A stretch of 64,000 nt of DNA. Source: Cucumis sativus. Lineage: Eukaryota > Streptophyta > Magnoliopsida > Cucurbitales > Cucurbitaceae. The position numbers and the translations under genes are program-made. The notes under the pieces were generated by a model, which was not told the DNA's origin, did no database searches, and saw nothing but the letters and a program-made list of their open reading frames with translations. Shown here one piece after another: positions 48,676 through 59,572 of the stretch. The first letter of the stretch is position 1; each line of letters opens with the position of its first letter. Location of the stretch: NCBI RefSeq assembly GCF_000004075.3, contig NC_026661.2, positions 20,798,307-20,862,306 on the forward strand, read 5' to 3'.

Positions 48676-49868
48676 TAATATTAGATCATAACTACATGAG
48701 CTAGCTTTTCATTTCATACATCAATTGAATAGTGAAAGAAAAGTAATTGTATAACATATAAAAATAGTTGAGATGCCTTGAATTTGTTACGCGGTGCTAC
48801 AAACAACCAAGTATCAATGCCCCGTTTGTATTCAGAAACCATTCTCTCTTACAACAATTTTTCTCTCTATCTCGTAAATTTAGCTAACACACTATTCGTA
48901 AACCACGTATATCTTTGTGTCGATTTTCCATACGTTTTTTGTAATTTTGTAGTTCGTCTTTGATTTCTTTAACAAAAATTGTGACATCTCTCCTTATCTT
49001 TTCAATGTGGGTGATTCTCAACTTACTCCAAAATATGTAGCCTATTAGAGTTCACGAGTCCTTGATCGAATATAAATATCTTTTTGTACTAATTGTTACA
49101 TCAACTTTCTCTATTTATACTAGTCGATCTAATATTGAATTAGTAATAATTTTGGAGAAATATGATGTGGGTGCAGTGATTCAAATCATAAACCCCATGA
49201 TCGCTTACACACGTCAAATGTCAGTTGAGCTATTTATTTTATACTAATAAAATTCTTTATGTCGAATGATAACTCGGCTAATTAGGTGAAGGATCATGTT
49301 CTACTGAAAAATAAATAAATAAATAACTGCAACATAGTTTATATCTAGGTTTAATAATTTATGCATATGGTAATATTTTGAAAAAAAAATACAAATATAA
49401 CAAAGTATACTAATCCTCTTAATTGAAGTGGTCTAGGTATATGTGTGTTTATTTGTTATATATACAACTAAAAAAATCAGTTGAAAATGTCAAAGATAAT
49501 TTGAGGGTATGTTTAATTAAGTAAATTTGTGTAATGGCAACTTTGTAAACTACAAATGGATCTTCCACATTCGTAGGGCTTTAACGCTATTAAGCCATTA
49601 GAGGAAATTAAAATTTGTCAAAAACCATGAGGGGATCAAGGAAATCGTGGCAGTGTGTCATCGCAAGTCGTTCGTTTTCCGATAATATCGTAATGAATAC
49701 CGTTTCATCCTCAATCCGATTTGTAGGGCCGTGGTTTAAATTAAGAGTGCTTATTTTTTGCAATATATATACAGTGTGTGTTGTGAGTTTTACTCAAACT
49801 TATTTTCTATAAAACAAGTGTTGAACTATATATAAATTTGAACAAAAAAAATTGAAATTGAGAATAAA

Positions 49869-50690
49869 ATGAAATCAATTGTAATTTGTTTGATTGTTCT
49901 TAGCTTATTTGGTGGAGGATCCACAGCACATTGAAAGATTCCCCTATGGATACCAACCATGTGGTTGATGCTCGTAAATTTTGCAGACTTGGTTGTTCCC
50001 TTTCTCTCTGCACCAATCTTTCCACACCAGAAAACTTGAGTGAGCTAATTTCTAGTACTCTTGTAGTATGTCTATTTTAATCTTGTAACTCTTTTGGGCT
50101 TCTGACATCTCAATCTAAATGCTAGTATGAGTGACATCCTTTGGTGTGTTCTTTTCTTCTATGGGCTTCTATAATATTGTTCCTTTCACATGGCTTTTTT
50201 GATTATATTATGAATGTCACATTCTAATTGAGTTATTCGGATCCACCTATTGAGTCACATTTTCTTTTCTTTTAACAAAAAAACAATGAAGTTTTAGGTC
50301 GATTGGTGATTCAATGTTTCTTTTTATATTTTAAGCACTAGTACTATGTTGGCAAACATTTTCGCAATGAAAATAATTTCGTTGAGGAAGACATTGTTTG
50401 CTGGCATGCATGGAGCAGAAATGTCATTAGAGGTTATATATCTTACTCATGACTAACATTCAATTAGAGTAGTATTCATATACAAAATTTTCATCTCGAA
50501 CTCACAATCAATGAGAGATAGTAACATTATTAGTATATACTAAAATCTGGTCCCTTTCTTTAATCATTTTCTCTAGTTTTGATGGATGATTATCTTTTTT
50601 AATTGTTTTATTTTCTTTATTAAATTGGCAGATATTGAGAAAGTAGACAGTTGTTTTAAGGGATGTGATCAAACGTGCATGAAGTACTGA
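49869..50690 (+). pseudogene. Broken half-length thionin-like locus (block C)
   Basis: The locus matches the two intact short genes at 31890 and 43136 in both exon regions, splice sites and 3' UTR, but its reading frame is broken (about one coding break). I treat it as a fossil as the sequence stands. Its non-coding parts carry many one-base gaps relative to the other two copies, so part of its condition could be an assembly effect. Confidence 0.8.
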
Positions 50691-51155
50691 TGCTAAAAAT
50701 AGAAGATGAAGTGTCCTGAGAGGAGAAAAGGAACAAGGATTGGCTTTTCAAGATATACCTATCATATATGAATAAACAAAATTCAATGGTGAAAATTAAA
50801 ACCATTGGCTTAAAAGCATATTATTTCATATTTAAGCATATGTTTTGTTTCGATATAAATGTAGTTTCAAGTTTTTGCATGTAGTTGATTATGAGCAATA
50901 TGTCAAAAACATCAATGTTTCTCCTTTTAAGCAATACGAGAATGAAGAGTTATGTCACAATTTTTGCCTTAGTATAGATTATGTGTGTGCATTTGTGGTG
51001 GAATGGGTGATTAAGGGTTGAATAATCTCACAAACAAATTTTATTTCAAATATTTCTAAGGCACCAAATTATCTTTTCGATGGTTTTGCTGAACTTAACT
51101 CGGTCCACATGCACCTTATAATTATTGAACTAAAATTTATCAATACAATCATAAT

Positions 51156-51488
51156 TGTTAATTTTGATAGTATGGGGTTTCATCTCAAAACCAATTGGCT
51201 ATCTGAGGAGTGACCAATCGACCTTATATGGAGTATGAGTCCCCTTGGTTTTTCTAACGTCTGACTCTCAACTTCTCTAACATGCTCCCTCAAGATGGTA
51301 CCTCTTTGGGTTCACCTATCTTGGACAGAATATCGTTTGAGTTTACTGGCCGCTAATACCATGTTAATTTTGATACTATGGGATTCCATCTCAAAACCAA
51401 TTGGCTATGTGAGGAGTGACCCATCTACCTTATATGGAATATGAGTCCCCTTGGTTTTTCAAATGTAGAACTCTTAACTTCTCCAACA
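51156..51488 (-). mobile_element. TRIM retrotransposon (block C copy)
   Basis: Second copy of the 44367 element at the homologous position, with the same ATAAT flanks (51151-51155 and 51489-51493). It arrived by block duplication and not by a separate insertion. The two copies are nearly identical. Confidence 0.88.
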
Positions 51489-51498
51489 ATAATCATTG

Positions 51499-51502
<4 letters not shown>

Positions 51503-51564
<62 letters not shown>
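51503..51564. repeat. Expanded AT microsatellite
   Basis: About 30 AT units in a nearly pure run; the homologous tract in block B has about ten. Confidence 0.95.
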
Positions 51565-51567
<3 letters not shown>

Positions 51568-51708
51568 GACAACTAAGGTTGCACGTAATCTTATATATGC
51601 CTCCCATTTTTTTAACATAATAAAAGAAGGATATTATAATTTATTTCAAAAAAAATAAATGATCACAATATAAACTTTTTATCTCTGAATTGTGTTGTGT
51701 GTGTCAAC

Positions 51709-51785
51709 TAGGTGGTTGAGATACCTTGGTGCGCCTAGTGGATCATACATTGTTGTATCTTCTTTCAAAAGAAAAAAAAAAAAAA
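51709..51785 (+). mobile_element. LINE 3' tail
   Basis: GTGTCAACTAGGTGGTTGAG, then TGGTGCGCCTAGTGG and a poly-A stretch ending near 51785 match the 3' UTR style of the LINEs in this window (compare the reverse complement of 24130-24190). A second, more diverged GTGTCAACTAAGT phrase lies at 51913. Block B keeps only the first 20-odd bases. Confidence 0.6.
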
Positions 51786-52138
51786 CTTACTTTTAATCTT
51801 CTCAAAATTTGATCAGAATTTTTATTTTTGGAAATTAGAAGATATATTTTTGGTCTCTTAGTTTTGGTTTAGTTTTAATTGGAACAAGGTCATAAACAAG
51901 GCGTTAGGGGTGTGTCAACTAAGTAGAAATATACGGGAGCACCTTCTTATCCCACGATTTCTAATACTTAATTAAAGAAAATTGGAAGTATAGTCTCTAT
52001 TTGGTTCCTAGGCTTCAAAATTGAGCTTGATTTCACTTTTAGGTCTTTCAATATTCATTGATTTTGTTGAATAATATACTAGAGTTTGCTTTATCCTATT
52101 GTGATCCATATCCATGCATGCATTTTATGTTGGATTTT

Positions 52139-54690
52139 TCTTCCACATAACCCAAATATCTCTCGACTCCCTCTTCTTCATCCTAAAGAAGTGGGAAGCT
52201 GGAGTACGATGGTGGAGATCGATTTTCGTGATTGTGTGTACTCTGCAAATCTCTCACAGAAGATAAATTCTTTATAACAAATTTCCTTCCAATTTTGGGT
52301 TCCACAAACCAAATCTCTCTCTCGGATGATAGAAAGGTCTCTAAAGTGGTGGTGCTCCAATAATTTGGTGTTTGACAGATCTAGAGTCATCAACGACGTA
52401 AGTGTTCTTTCCTCTTCTCTTCTTTAGATTTTTTAAGAAGCATGCTTAGCTTTCAGGTTATAAAAATTGATTTCAATAATTTGTCAATGTATTTGATATT
52501 TTTAAGATTTGAATTAAATTGCATAATTGTCTCTATTATATTGTCTGCTAGGTAGGGCTCTTATCCCCTTCAGGACTGACCCTAGCCCACCCAATGATGA
52601 GGCTAAACTAGAGATCCCTATTGTTTCGACATGTCATGACAAGTCAAATTGTGAGGAACACAATTTAACACAGGACTAAAAGAGACGCCTTGTAAGCCCT
52701 CATTCCACTCTCCTTTTATTTAATTTAATATTTTTTAAGTTGTAAAAAATAAGTCAAACCCGAGTTTTAAGTCCTCTAAAGGTTAAGCCATCGTGATAAG
52801 GAAATTGCAACAAAATTAGTTTAGAATAAGATTTGGAAATTTTATTAAAAGGATTTGAAAAGCATGAAAATAAGGGCAAAAGGTAAGTTAAATTTGAAGT
52901 GAGGGGTAGTTTGGTCATTTTCAATATTATTATTAGTTACTAAAAAAGGAAGGAAATGGAGTCTTCTTCTTCGTGAAAAACCGACAACCCCCCTTTTGGA
53001 AAATTTCCATATGCTGACTTCCTCCTCTTTTTGTCATCTCTCCCTATTCTCTCTATCGCTCTCTTCCACTCACCTCTCTCTCTTTCGTTGTCTACACGCC
53101 ACAATCGATAGGCTATGCACCTCTGTTGTTGATACCCATGAACACCACCACCCAGCCACTCTCGTTGTGTTGCTCGATTTGTCAAATGAGAAACGCCACC
53201 ACCCTGCCACACCACATGTCATCCATGCCAGATTTAGAAACGCAGCACCACCTTTGTTTGGTTTTGTCTAAGTCGCGTCGTCCTCAGTTGCTTCAATAAC
53301 AACTCACACTACTAGTGTGTGGGTTTTGAATAAATCTCAATTGCAACAATATATATTTCCTCTCACTCGAAGCTTGTTGTTTGTAGTTGGATCTTGAAGT
53401 TTTGGGTGAGAGTGACAAAATTGTCGACTTAATATGATTATCATTTTGGAGACAATACCAATTGGGGAGCTGAGAACATAATCACACAAGATGAAATTTA
53501 CTCATTCTCGACTTTAGGGTAAGTAGAGGAGCGATCCCTTAAATGGTATCTCTAGAGCTTGAACAAAGGGCCTTACTCTCTCTATGACACGAGAGGAATT
53601 TTTGTTTATTGGTTGGATCATAAACATGTTGTTCATTAGAGGAGCACCGATATTTAAGGACTAGAGGAAACCTAGGAGTAAAATGATCATTTGACCCAGC
53701 CGGTGTTACGAGCACTCGTGAAGGACTAACTTACTGTTATTGGTCTATATCCATGGACACAGAAATATATCTACAGTGAGAAGAGTTCAGCTGTGAGTCT
53801 ATAGTGGAGTGTACACAAAGTTGACAAATATTGATTAATTTGGTTAATGACTTTAGCCAATTAATCTCATATCGTTGTAGCTTCTGATCTGTAGGTCCAT
53901 TGGGTCCTATTCCTAGCTTGTAAAAAGCAATGAGATTTATTTATATTGGTTGTACGTAATTTGAAATGTTCAAGTTTACTTTGGGAATTAGTATAATGTA
54001 TGGTGATACATTATAATATAAAGTCTATATTTTAATCAAACTTTATTATATAAATTTAATTTTTGATATGATTCAAAATTAATTTCTAAGAGATAAAATA
54101 TTAGGATGAGTCCAAATAGTAATTTAATATGAATTGGATTCTTATTAAAATTATTGGCTATGAAAGAATTTATATTTGAATATGATTCAAATTTAATTTA
54201 ACTTCAATATAATATATTTAATTTAGTATTAATTAATCCGGGAATTAATTAATAGTTTTATTTTATTTTATTTTATTTAGTTAAATCAATTTAAGAGTAT
54301 AAGATATTTGAGAGATATTCATTAAATATGATTTAAATGAAATATTGATTAGCTATAATTTAATTAATTAGTTTATTTGAAATTTCTATTAATTTAATCT
54401 TTTTTAAATTAATTTAAAAAAGTTTAAATTAATAGAATCTTATGATTTTCTCGTATTCTCTTTAAGGAGAGGGAGTTATAAATATGCAGAAAAAAAAACA
54501 GTTTTTCTTAATTAAGCCAATATTTTTGTTTTTTGCAAAAATAGTTTGTCTCTAAACTTTTTTTTATCTCAATTGGTTCCCACAAACCAATTTCATCCCA
54601 TAGGATAGGAAGGTCTCCGATGGGTGGTGTCCTTTTAGAATTTTTGCAAATTCAGAGGCGTCAAACTACGTAAGTTTACATTCTCTGAAA
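52139..54690 (+). mobile_element. LTR retrotransposon remnants (mixed)
   Basis: This stretch holds no intact gene. The phrase CACAAACCAA.TTC/ATC..GGAT, GGAAGGTCTC and GT.CGTAAGT occurs twice (about 52305-52400 and 54578-54672), like paired leader regions of copia-type elements in cucurbits. A GTTATAAATATGC box lies near 54475. 52540-53350 looks like a different, gypsy-type LTR leader. Open frames at 52940-53271 are low-complexity Ser/His-rich and not accepted. Boundaries are uncertain. Confidence 0.4.
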
Positions 54691-54960
54691 GGGTCAGTGG
54701 TTATCACCAAACATTATTTTCATGACGATTGGAGTCGAATTATGGCTACACTGAAGAGACAAACTAAGATTGAGTTCTCCTACAAACTATTCCACGCAGA
54801 CAAAGCTCTCTTGACAATGGCTCCTGAACATGCTAAACTACTATATAGCAAACGGTATACAAATGGATGGACCACAGTAGGAAAACATTATGTTATATTT
54901 GATAGATGGAACTTTGATGTCCACGACTCACAAACCTTGATTTCAAGCTATGAAGGATAG
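54691..54960 (+). mobile_element. DUF4283-type fragment of a retroelement ORF
   Basis: An 87-codon open frame from 54697 reads HYFHDDWSRIMATLKRQTK, FHADKALLTMAPEHAKLLYS, GWTTVGKHYVIFDRWNFDVH and TLISSYEG. This follows the DUF4283 domain found in plant LINE ORF1-type proteins. It stops at the point where the WVRF/NLPLHLWNL motif would normally follow, so it is a fragment. Confidence 0.65.
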
Positions 54961-55061
54961 CGAGAGTGGTGCTAAGGACTTGTGTTTTGAGATATCCCTC
55001 ATTAATTATTTTGTAAGTGATATCTAGTTTGGTCATAAACTCTAATTGAAACTTTGGAATA

Positions 55062-55187
55062 GTCTGGATGAGTGTGTAGTGAGACACACTTGCTGTGATG
55101 TGGAGTTTAAAGATTGTATATGTATATATAGAAGTGAAATTTTCTTTCTTTTCAGGTTTCGCGCCCAATCCATATTTTAAGGGAGAT
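55062..55187. repeat. Direct repeat, copy 1
   Basis: GGAATAGTCTG.ATGAGTGTGT, GTGATGTGGAGT and GTATATATAGAAGTGAAA recur at 56011-56145. Here the LTR at 55188 begins straight after GGGAGAT, while the second copy runs on unbroken, so the LTR inserted into or beside this repeat. Confidence 0.8.
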
Positions 55188-55868
55188 TGTCACACCCAAA
55201 CCGTATTGTCACTAAAACACTGAAGTAGGGGGAATAGGATCTGAGTTGGTTACAACCTTGAAATTTTCTCATCGCAACTCTTATCCTCAACTCCTTTTAA
55301 ACTATCAACACTCAAAACGCAACAGAAATCGCATCGAACACCAAACACATTCAAAGACATTCCTAATGCGAAAAACTAACGCGATCAAGTCGGCCAAAAC
55401 TTACACTTTATTAATAACAGACGTTTAATTCAATACTATAGAGAAACAACTCTTAACCAAAAGTTACATTAAATAAACTCTTTAAACGCTTAGTAGCTTC
55501 CTCATCTTGCCGCAAATCTTTCAGCTTTCTTCATCCACTTAATATTCCTCACGATCTAACAAACTTTTATTTGCATAGAACTCTGATCGCAAATATAAAC
55601 TCCAAGGCTTCCTCGCAGACTTCTTCTCCACGAAACACTTGGTACTTCCCGCGAAGACCACCCAAAATGCCTAGTCCAACACTTTCAAAACTTTCACTTC
55701 TTAACTTACCCAAAGATTCTCTTTTTATCACATAACTTCTTTCACGATTATACTTAACCATAAAAGATTTTATCGCTTAGTCCTTTCCACGGATTTATTC
55801 AAACACCAACTTCTTAATACTTTGTCAAATTTACTTCTTATATCCAAATTAGAAATGGGTCTCACACA
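55188..55868. mobile_element. Solo LTR, Ty3/gypsy-like
   Basis: It starts TGTCACACCC and ends GGGTCTCACA, with inverted termini, and resembles the outline of the 23993-25821 LTR. No coding region. A 5-bp target duplication could not be confirmed. Confidence 0.5.
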
Positions 55869-57553
55869 AAACATGTTGAAAGGACTTGTGTTGGTTTGTG
55901 GGGAGAACTTTCACTCTAATAAACCTTTAAGAAAGTAAGAATGATGTCGTCATGTCGCAGGGGAATATCGGTGATCTGAATTCTGAATCCTGGGCCTGGG
56001 ACGTTACACTGGAATAGTCTGCATGAGTGTGTGTGGTGAGTCACACTTGTTGTGATGTGGAGTCTGAAGATTGAATATGTATATATAGAAGTGAAAATTT
56101 CTCCCTTTTCTAGTTTGACACCAAACCCATATTTTATGGGAGATGCTACCAAAATTTTTGTAGGATTTATAATACATATCATATTATCGTTAGTTGAAGT
56201 TGAAAATGATTGCTTTCAAAAAGTGTTTTCATGCTACGATCTAATCAAAATATGCTTTAACTCCACCATAATCAAAGTGACCTTTCTTTAAAGGTTAGAT
56301 GTTCGAGCCTAGTATGTATACTAATCTCTCTCATTGAAAAAGTCATGCAGTATGCTCTAGTTCACTTTAAGGTTGGGAAAAATAATAAGATTTAATTTTA
56401 TTTGTAGAAATTTTAAAATTGAAAGTTAAAAGAAGAAGCTTTGAATTGTTACACTTTTTTAAAATGGTGCAATCCGAAAATTTTCCAAATAATCACCCAA
56501 ACTTATTACCACTCTCATCTAAACACGCTTAAATGTGAAGTTTGGATGCATTAATGTTTGTACAACTGCAACCTTTGAATTGTTATACTTTTACAAATAT
56601 GAAAGCATAAAATTTCACTACACCTCCCTATCCCACTAAAAGAAAGGACCACCAGTTTCTAGAACTTTTATTATTATTCAATAGTTTTTAGGATTTTATT
56701 TATTATTATTCAATAAAAGTATGAGGTAGTTATAATTTTGGACAAATGATGCTAAAAATGTTTACATATTTTTTATTAATTTCGTTCGTGAAAATATCCA
56801 TGCACTATCAGAAGGTTATCTATGTTTAAATTGACTATCTTTACAATTTAGAAAAGAAATATAGTTACGTAAGTCCTATTACCATTAAAAAAAGAATACT
56901 ATTTTTGCAATGTTCCTTCCTAATATACTTTTATAAGCAATAAATAAATAAAATTGTAAACAGAAAACAACCAAAAACTTTCTTTCTTTCTTCTTTTTAT
57001 ATAAAATTTGGAAACATTATTCCATAATAAAATTTGTCACTGACTTTGAAATTAAGGAAGTCTACCTTAAACTGTTTTGGCAATTATGGAAGACCCATCT
57101 ATACAAATCTTCCAAATGTTATATTAAAAATGGTGGGTTTCTATCTGATGCATTGCCTAATGGGAGAGTTACAATTTTATATTCTCTCCCAATATTATAA
57201 ATTAAATATTAAATTATTTGGTGGATATATCAAGCTCCATTTTCTCTGATTTTATTCAACACTCTAAGCATGGCAATTGGAATTTTAAAATTGAAATTTA
57301 AGTGAAAATATGTCAAAGCTTAGTGGGAAGAACTATGAGATGACCATGCAATAACATTGTGACATGTGGATTTCCAATATAGCAAATAAGTGGTAGTAAA
57401 GAGGGTTGGTGATGTATTCACTAAAACCAAAAATAATCATTCTATTAAATTTTATATTAAAAATTATGCTTATTTAAGAAGCATTCTTCCCCACAACCTC
57501 AAAACCACACCAATTAAATTAAGTCTTAACTCACATCCAAATTTGAGAAAAAT
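55869..57553. other. Intergenic region with repeat remnants
   Basis: It contains the second direct-repeat copy (56011-56145). A faint tRNA-like B-box (GGTTAGATGTTCGAGCC near 56292) may come from a SINE. The rest to 57450 is AT-rich without a gene. The last 100 bases hold the 57554 promoter, with a TATTTAAG at 57473-57480. Confidence 0.45.
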
Positions 57554-58295
57554 ATGAAGTCAGTTGTTCTAATTTGTTTCATTTTGAGCTTAGTTGCAGG
57601 AAGATCCACAGCCTCATTTGGGAAGTGCTACGCCAAGTGCTTTATAGTGTGTGCTATCACACCAGGCATTCCCGTTGGCACTTGTGGGGCAAAATGCTTG
57701 GCTGATTGCCTTTTCATTGCTTCTTCCCCTATGGATTTGAATTATATGGACACTCATTACTTTTGTAAACTTGGTTGTGCCACTTCTCGTTGCACCAAAT
57801 TCAGCACCAAGAAAGACCCTGGTAAGAAACTTTCTAATACTTCCGTTACCACGTATTCTAGTTATACAAATGTTTATAGAGAGACATTTAGATTTTTCAT
57901 CGTTTGATTTTAAATGTTGTTGACCGTAAAAGTCACATTAATGTATGTAAATAATTTTCTATACTATTATATTCTATTAGGGAATTAATGTTTTCAACCC
58001 AAATCCTTATAATTTATGCTTTAAGCATTATGATGGTTGGCAAAAGGTCTCTCCCGATAAAAATTCATTAGAAGACCATTTTGCTGATCTCGAGCAAAAC
58101 GTCATAAAAGGTTATCTTGTTGTGAGTGACAGTCAATAAGATTGGTAGTATTTATATTAAATTTTTATCTCATTATTTTTAGAGTTTTGATGGATGTTTT
58201 TAATCATGTTGGATTTTCTTTTAATGAACTTGACAGCCGAAAAGAAAGTAGAAAGCTGTGTGAACACATGTGATCAAACATGCACAAAAGCTTAA
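57554..58295 (+). CDS. Thionin-like cysteine-rich secreted protein
   Basis: Exons 57554-57821 and 58237-58295 (donor GTAAGA, acceptor CTTGACAG, phase 1) encode 108 residues. The signal peptide (about 1-20, ending GRSTA) precedes CYAKCFIVC, ten residues, CGAKCLADC, a linker with SPMDLNYMDTHYF, CKLGCATSRC and, from exon 2, CVNTCDQTC. All twelve canonical cysteines are present. It is the closest full-length relative of the short genes at 31890 and 43136 and a sister of 39371, with which it shares leader and 3' UTR phrases (CTCACATCCAAATTTGAG; AATAAA at 58342-58347). Confidence 0.88.
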
Positions 58296-58789
58296 GAAGC
58301 AAAAAAGATGAAAGGAGAAGGAGCTGGGATTGGCTTCAATGAATAAACAAAAATCAGTGGTTAAAAAAAACATTGGTTTAAAAGTCATATTCCAGATTTA
58401 AGCATATATATATATATTTATAGTCCCAAGTTTGTGCATGTAGTTAATTATGGTCAATATGAAAAAAAAAAAAAAGGTGTGGCTTTTTCTATAATTATAT
58501 GAGAAAATGGTGTGTTATGTCAAAGACTTTTACCTATGCCTATTCATATGATTAATTACATATTTAAGTGTGTGTTTGAGGTGGTGGTGTGAGTAAGAGA
58601 TATATAATTAATAATCTCAATATCATATACATTATTTATTCGGTTAAAATCCTAAAAGAATTAATCTATGTAACCTTAATAAACTTAAAAAGTAGTAATC
58701 TTTGATCACCTACACCAACAATAAGATTACCTACACCAACAAAATATAGTCATTACTTCCTAAAAAAAGACGGAGTTAATTTTTTTTAT

Positions 58790-59072
58790 ATGATAGTTAC
58801 AAATTTAGCAATTAGATTCAAAATAATTAAGTATATAACAAAATCTTAAAAATTTACATAAATAACAAAATTTGTCAAATTCAATCAATGATAGAAGTCT
58901 ATCACCGATAGACTATATTGTAAATATTGGTATATCATTGATAGACCATAACAAGTCTATCAGCGATACAAGTCTATCAATGATACAAGTCTATCAACAA
59001 TAGTTTTGCTATATTTGTAATTTTTTTTTAAATGTTGTTATATCCTTAAATGGTTAACCATTACAATTACCC
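58790..59072. mobile_element. Mutator-like MITE with 9-bp target duplication
   Basis: The 283-bp element is flanked on both sides by TTTTTTTAT (58781-58789 and 59073-59081). The homologous site downstream of 39371 (near 40420) is empty. The ends show long imperfect inverted repeats (TTAAGTATATAACAAAAT... against TTAAGGATATAACAACAT...). The interior repeats CTATCA.TGATAGA phrases. A 9-bp duplication is typical of Mutator-type transposition. It has no coding capacity. Confidence 0.75.
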
Positions 59073-59214
59073 TTTTTTTATTAAAATATTATACAAAATC
59101 TATTTTGGTCGTTTGTCAAGGAAGTAGTTGAAATGTGCATGCATACTTGATCTATATATCTCCCTCTCATATATACATTTCTTCAAATCTATTTGGGTTT
59201 GTCAATAGAGTATA

Positions 59215-59572
59215 TTGGTACAAATCGTGAACCTCATGAATACTAACACATATTACATATTATATATCAGTTGAGTTATGTCCGTTTTATTGTGTTTTAT
59301 ATTAATAAAAAAAAATTGTCGAAAGATAACTCAACTAATTAGGTGAAGGATTATGTTTTCCTCTCAAATAAATAATTGCAATAAATATCACTTTTAAGTT
59401 TAATAATTTAGGTGGGTAGTAATATTTTAAACAAATATAGCAAAATATACTTCTTTTAATTGATGTGGTCTAGGTTATCATTAATGTGAACTGTATATGT
59501 GTCTCTATTTGTTATATTTACTACTAAAAAAAATCAGTTGAAAATGTAAAGATAACTTAAGGGTATGTTTAA
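59215..59572 (+). repeat. Truncated thionin-unit fragment (block D)
   Basis: This matches the upstream region of the short genes (block A about 31190-31535): GATAACTC..CTAATTAGGTGAAGGAT, TTGA.GTGGTCTAGGT and AAAATCAGTTGAAAATGT. It stops at GGGTATGTTTA, where the tandem repeat begins. The gene that should follow about 350 bp later is absent. Confidence 0.75.

Larger units (their letters stand above)
45679..52138 (+). repeat. Segmental duplication block C
   Basis: Block C matches A over 45679-47530 and 48769-51155, and matches B to about 51718 and again at 52090-52138. It includes, in order, a LINE fragment, an LTR, the rest of the LINE fragment, a broken short thionin-like locus, a TRIM copy and a LINE 3' tail. 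Relative to A and B it shows many single-base gaps (see findings). Confidence 0.9.

Noticed and set aside
53000-53271. 91-codon plus-strand frame rich in Ser and His
   Set aside because: It sits in LTR-type leader sequence with CT-rich low complexity and has no recognised domain.
55567-55761. 64-codon minus-strand frame inside the 55188 LTR
   Set aside because: LTR sequence without homology to any protein I know.
56287-56345. Possible SINE with a B-box-like GTTCGAGCC
   Set aside because: No A-box, tail or second copy was seen; kept only as a remark in the intergenic entry.
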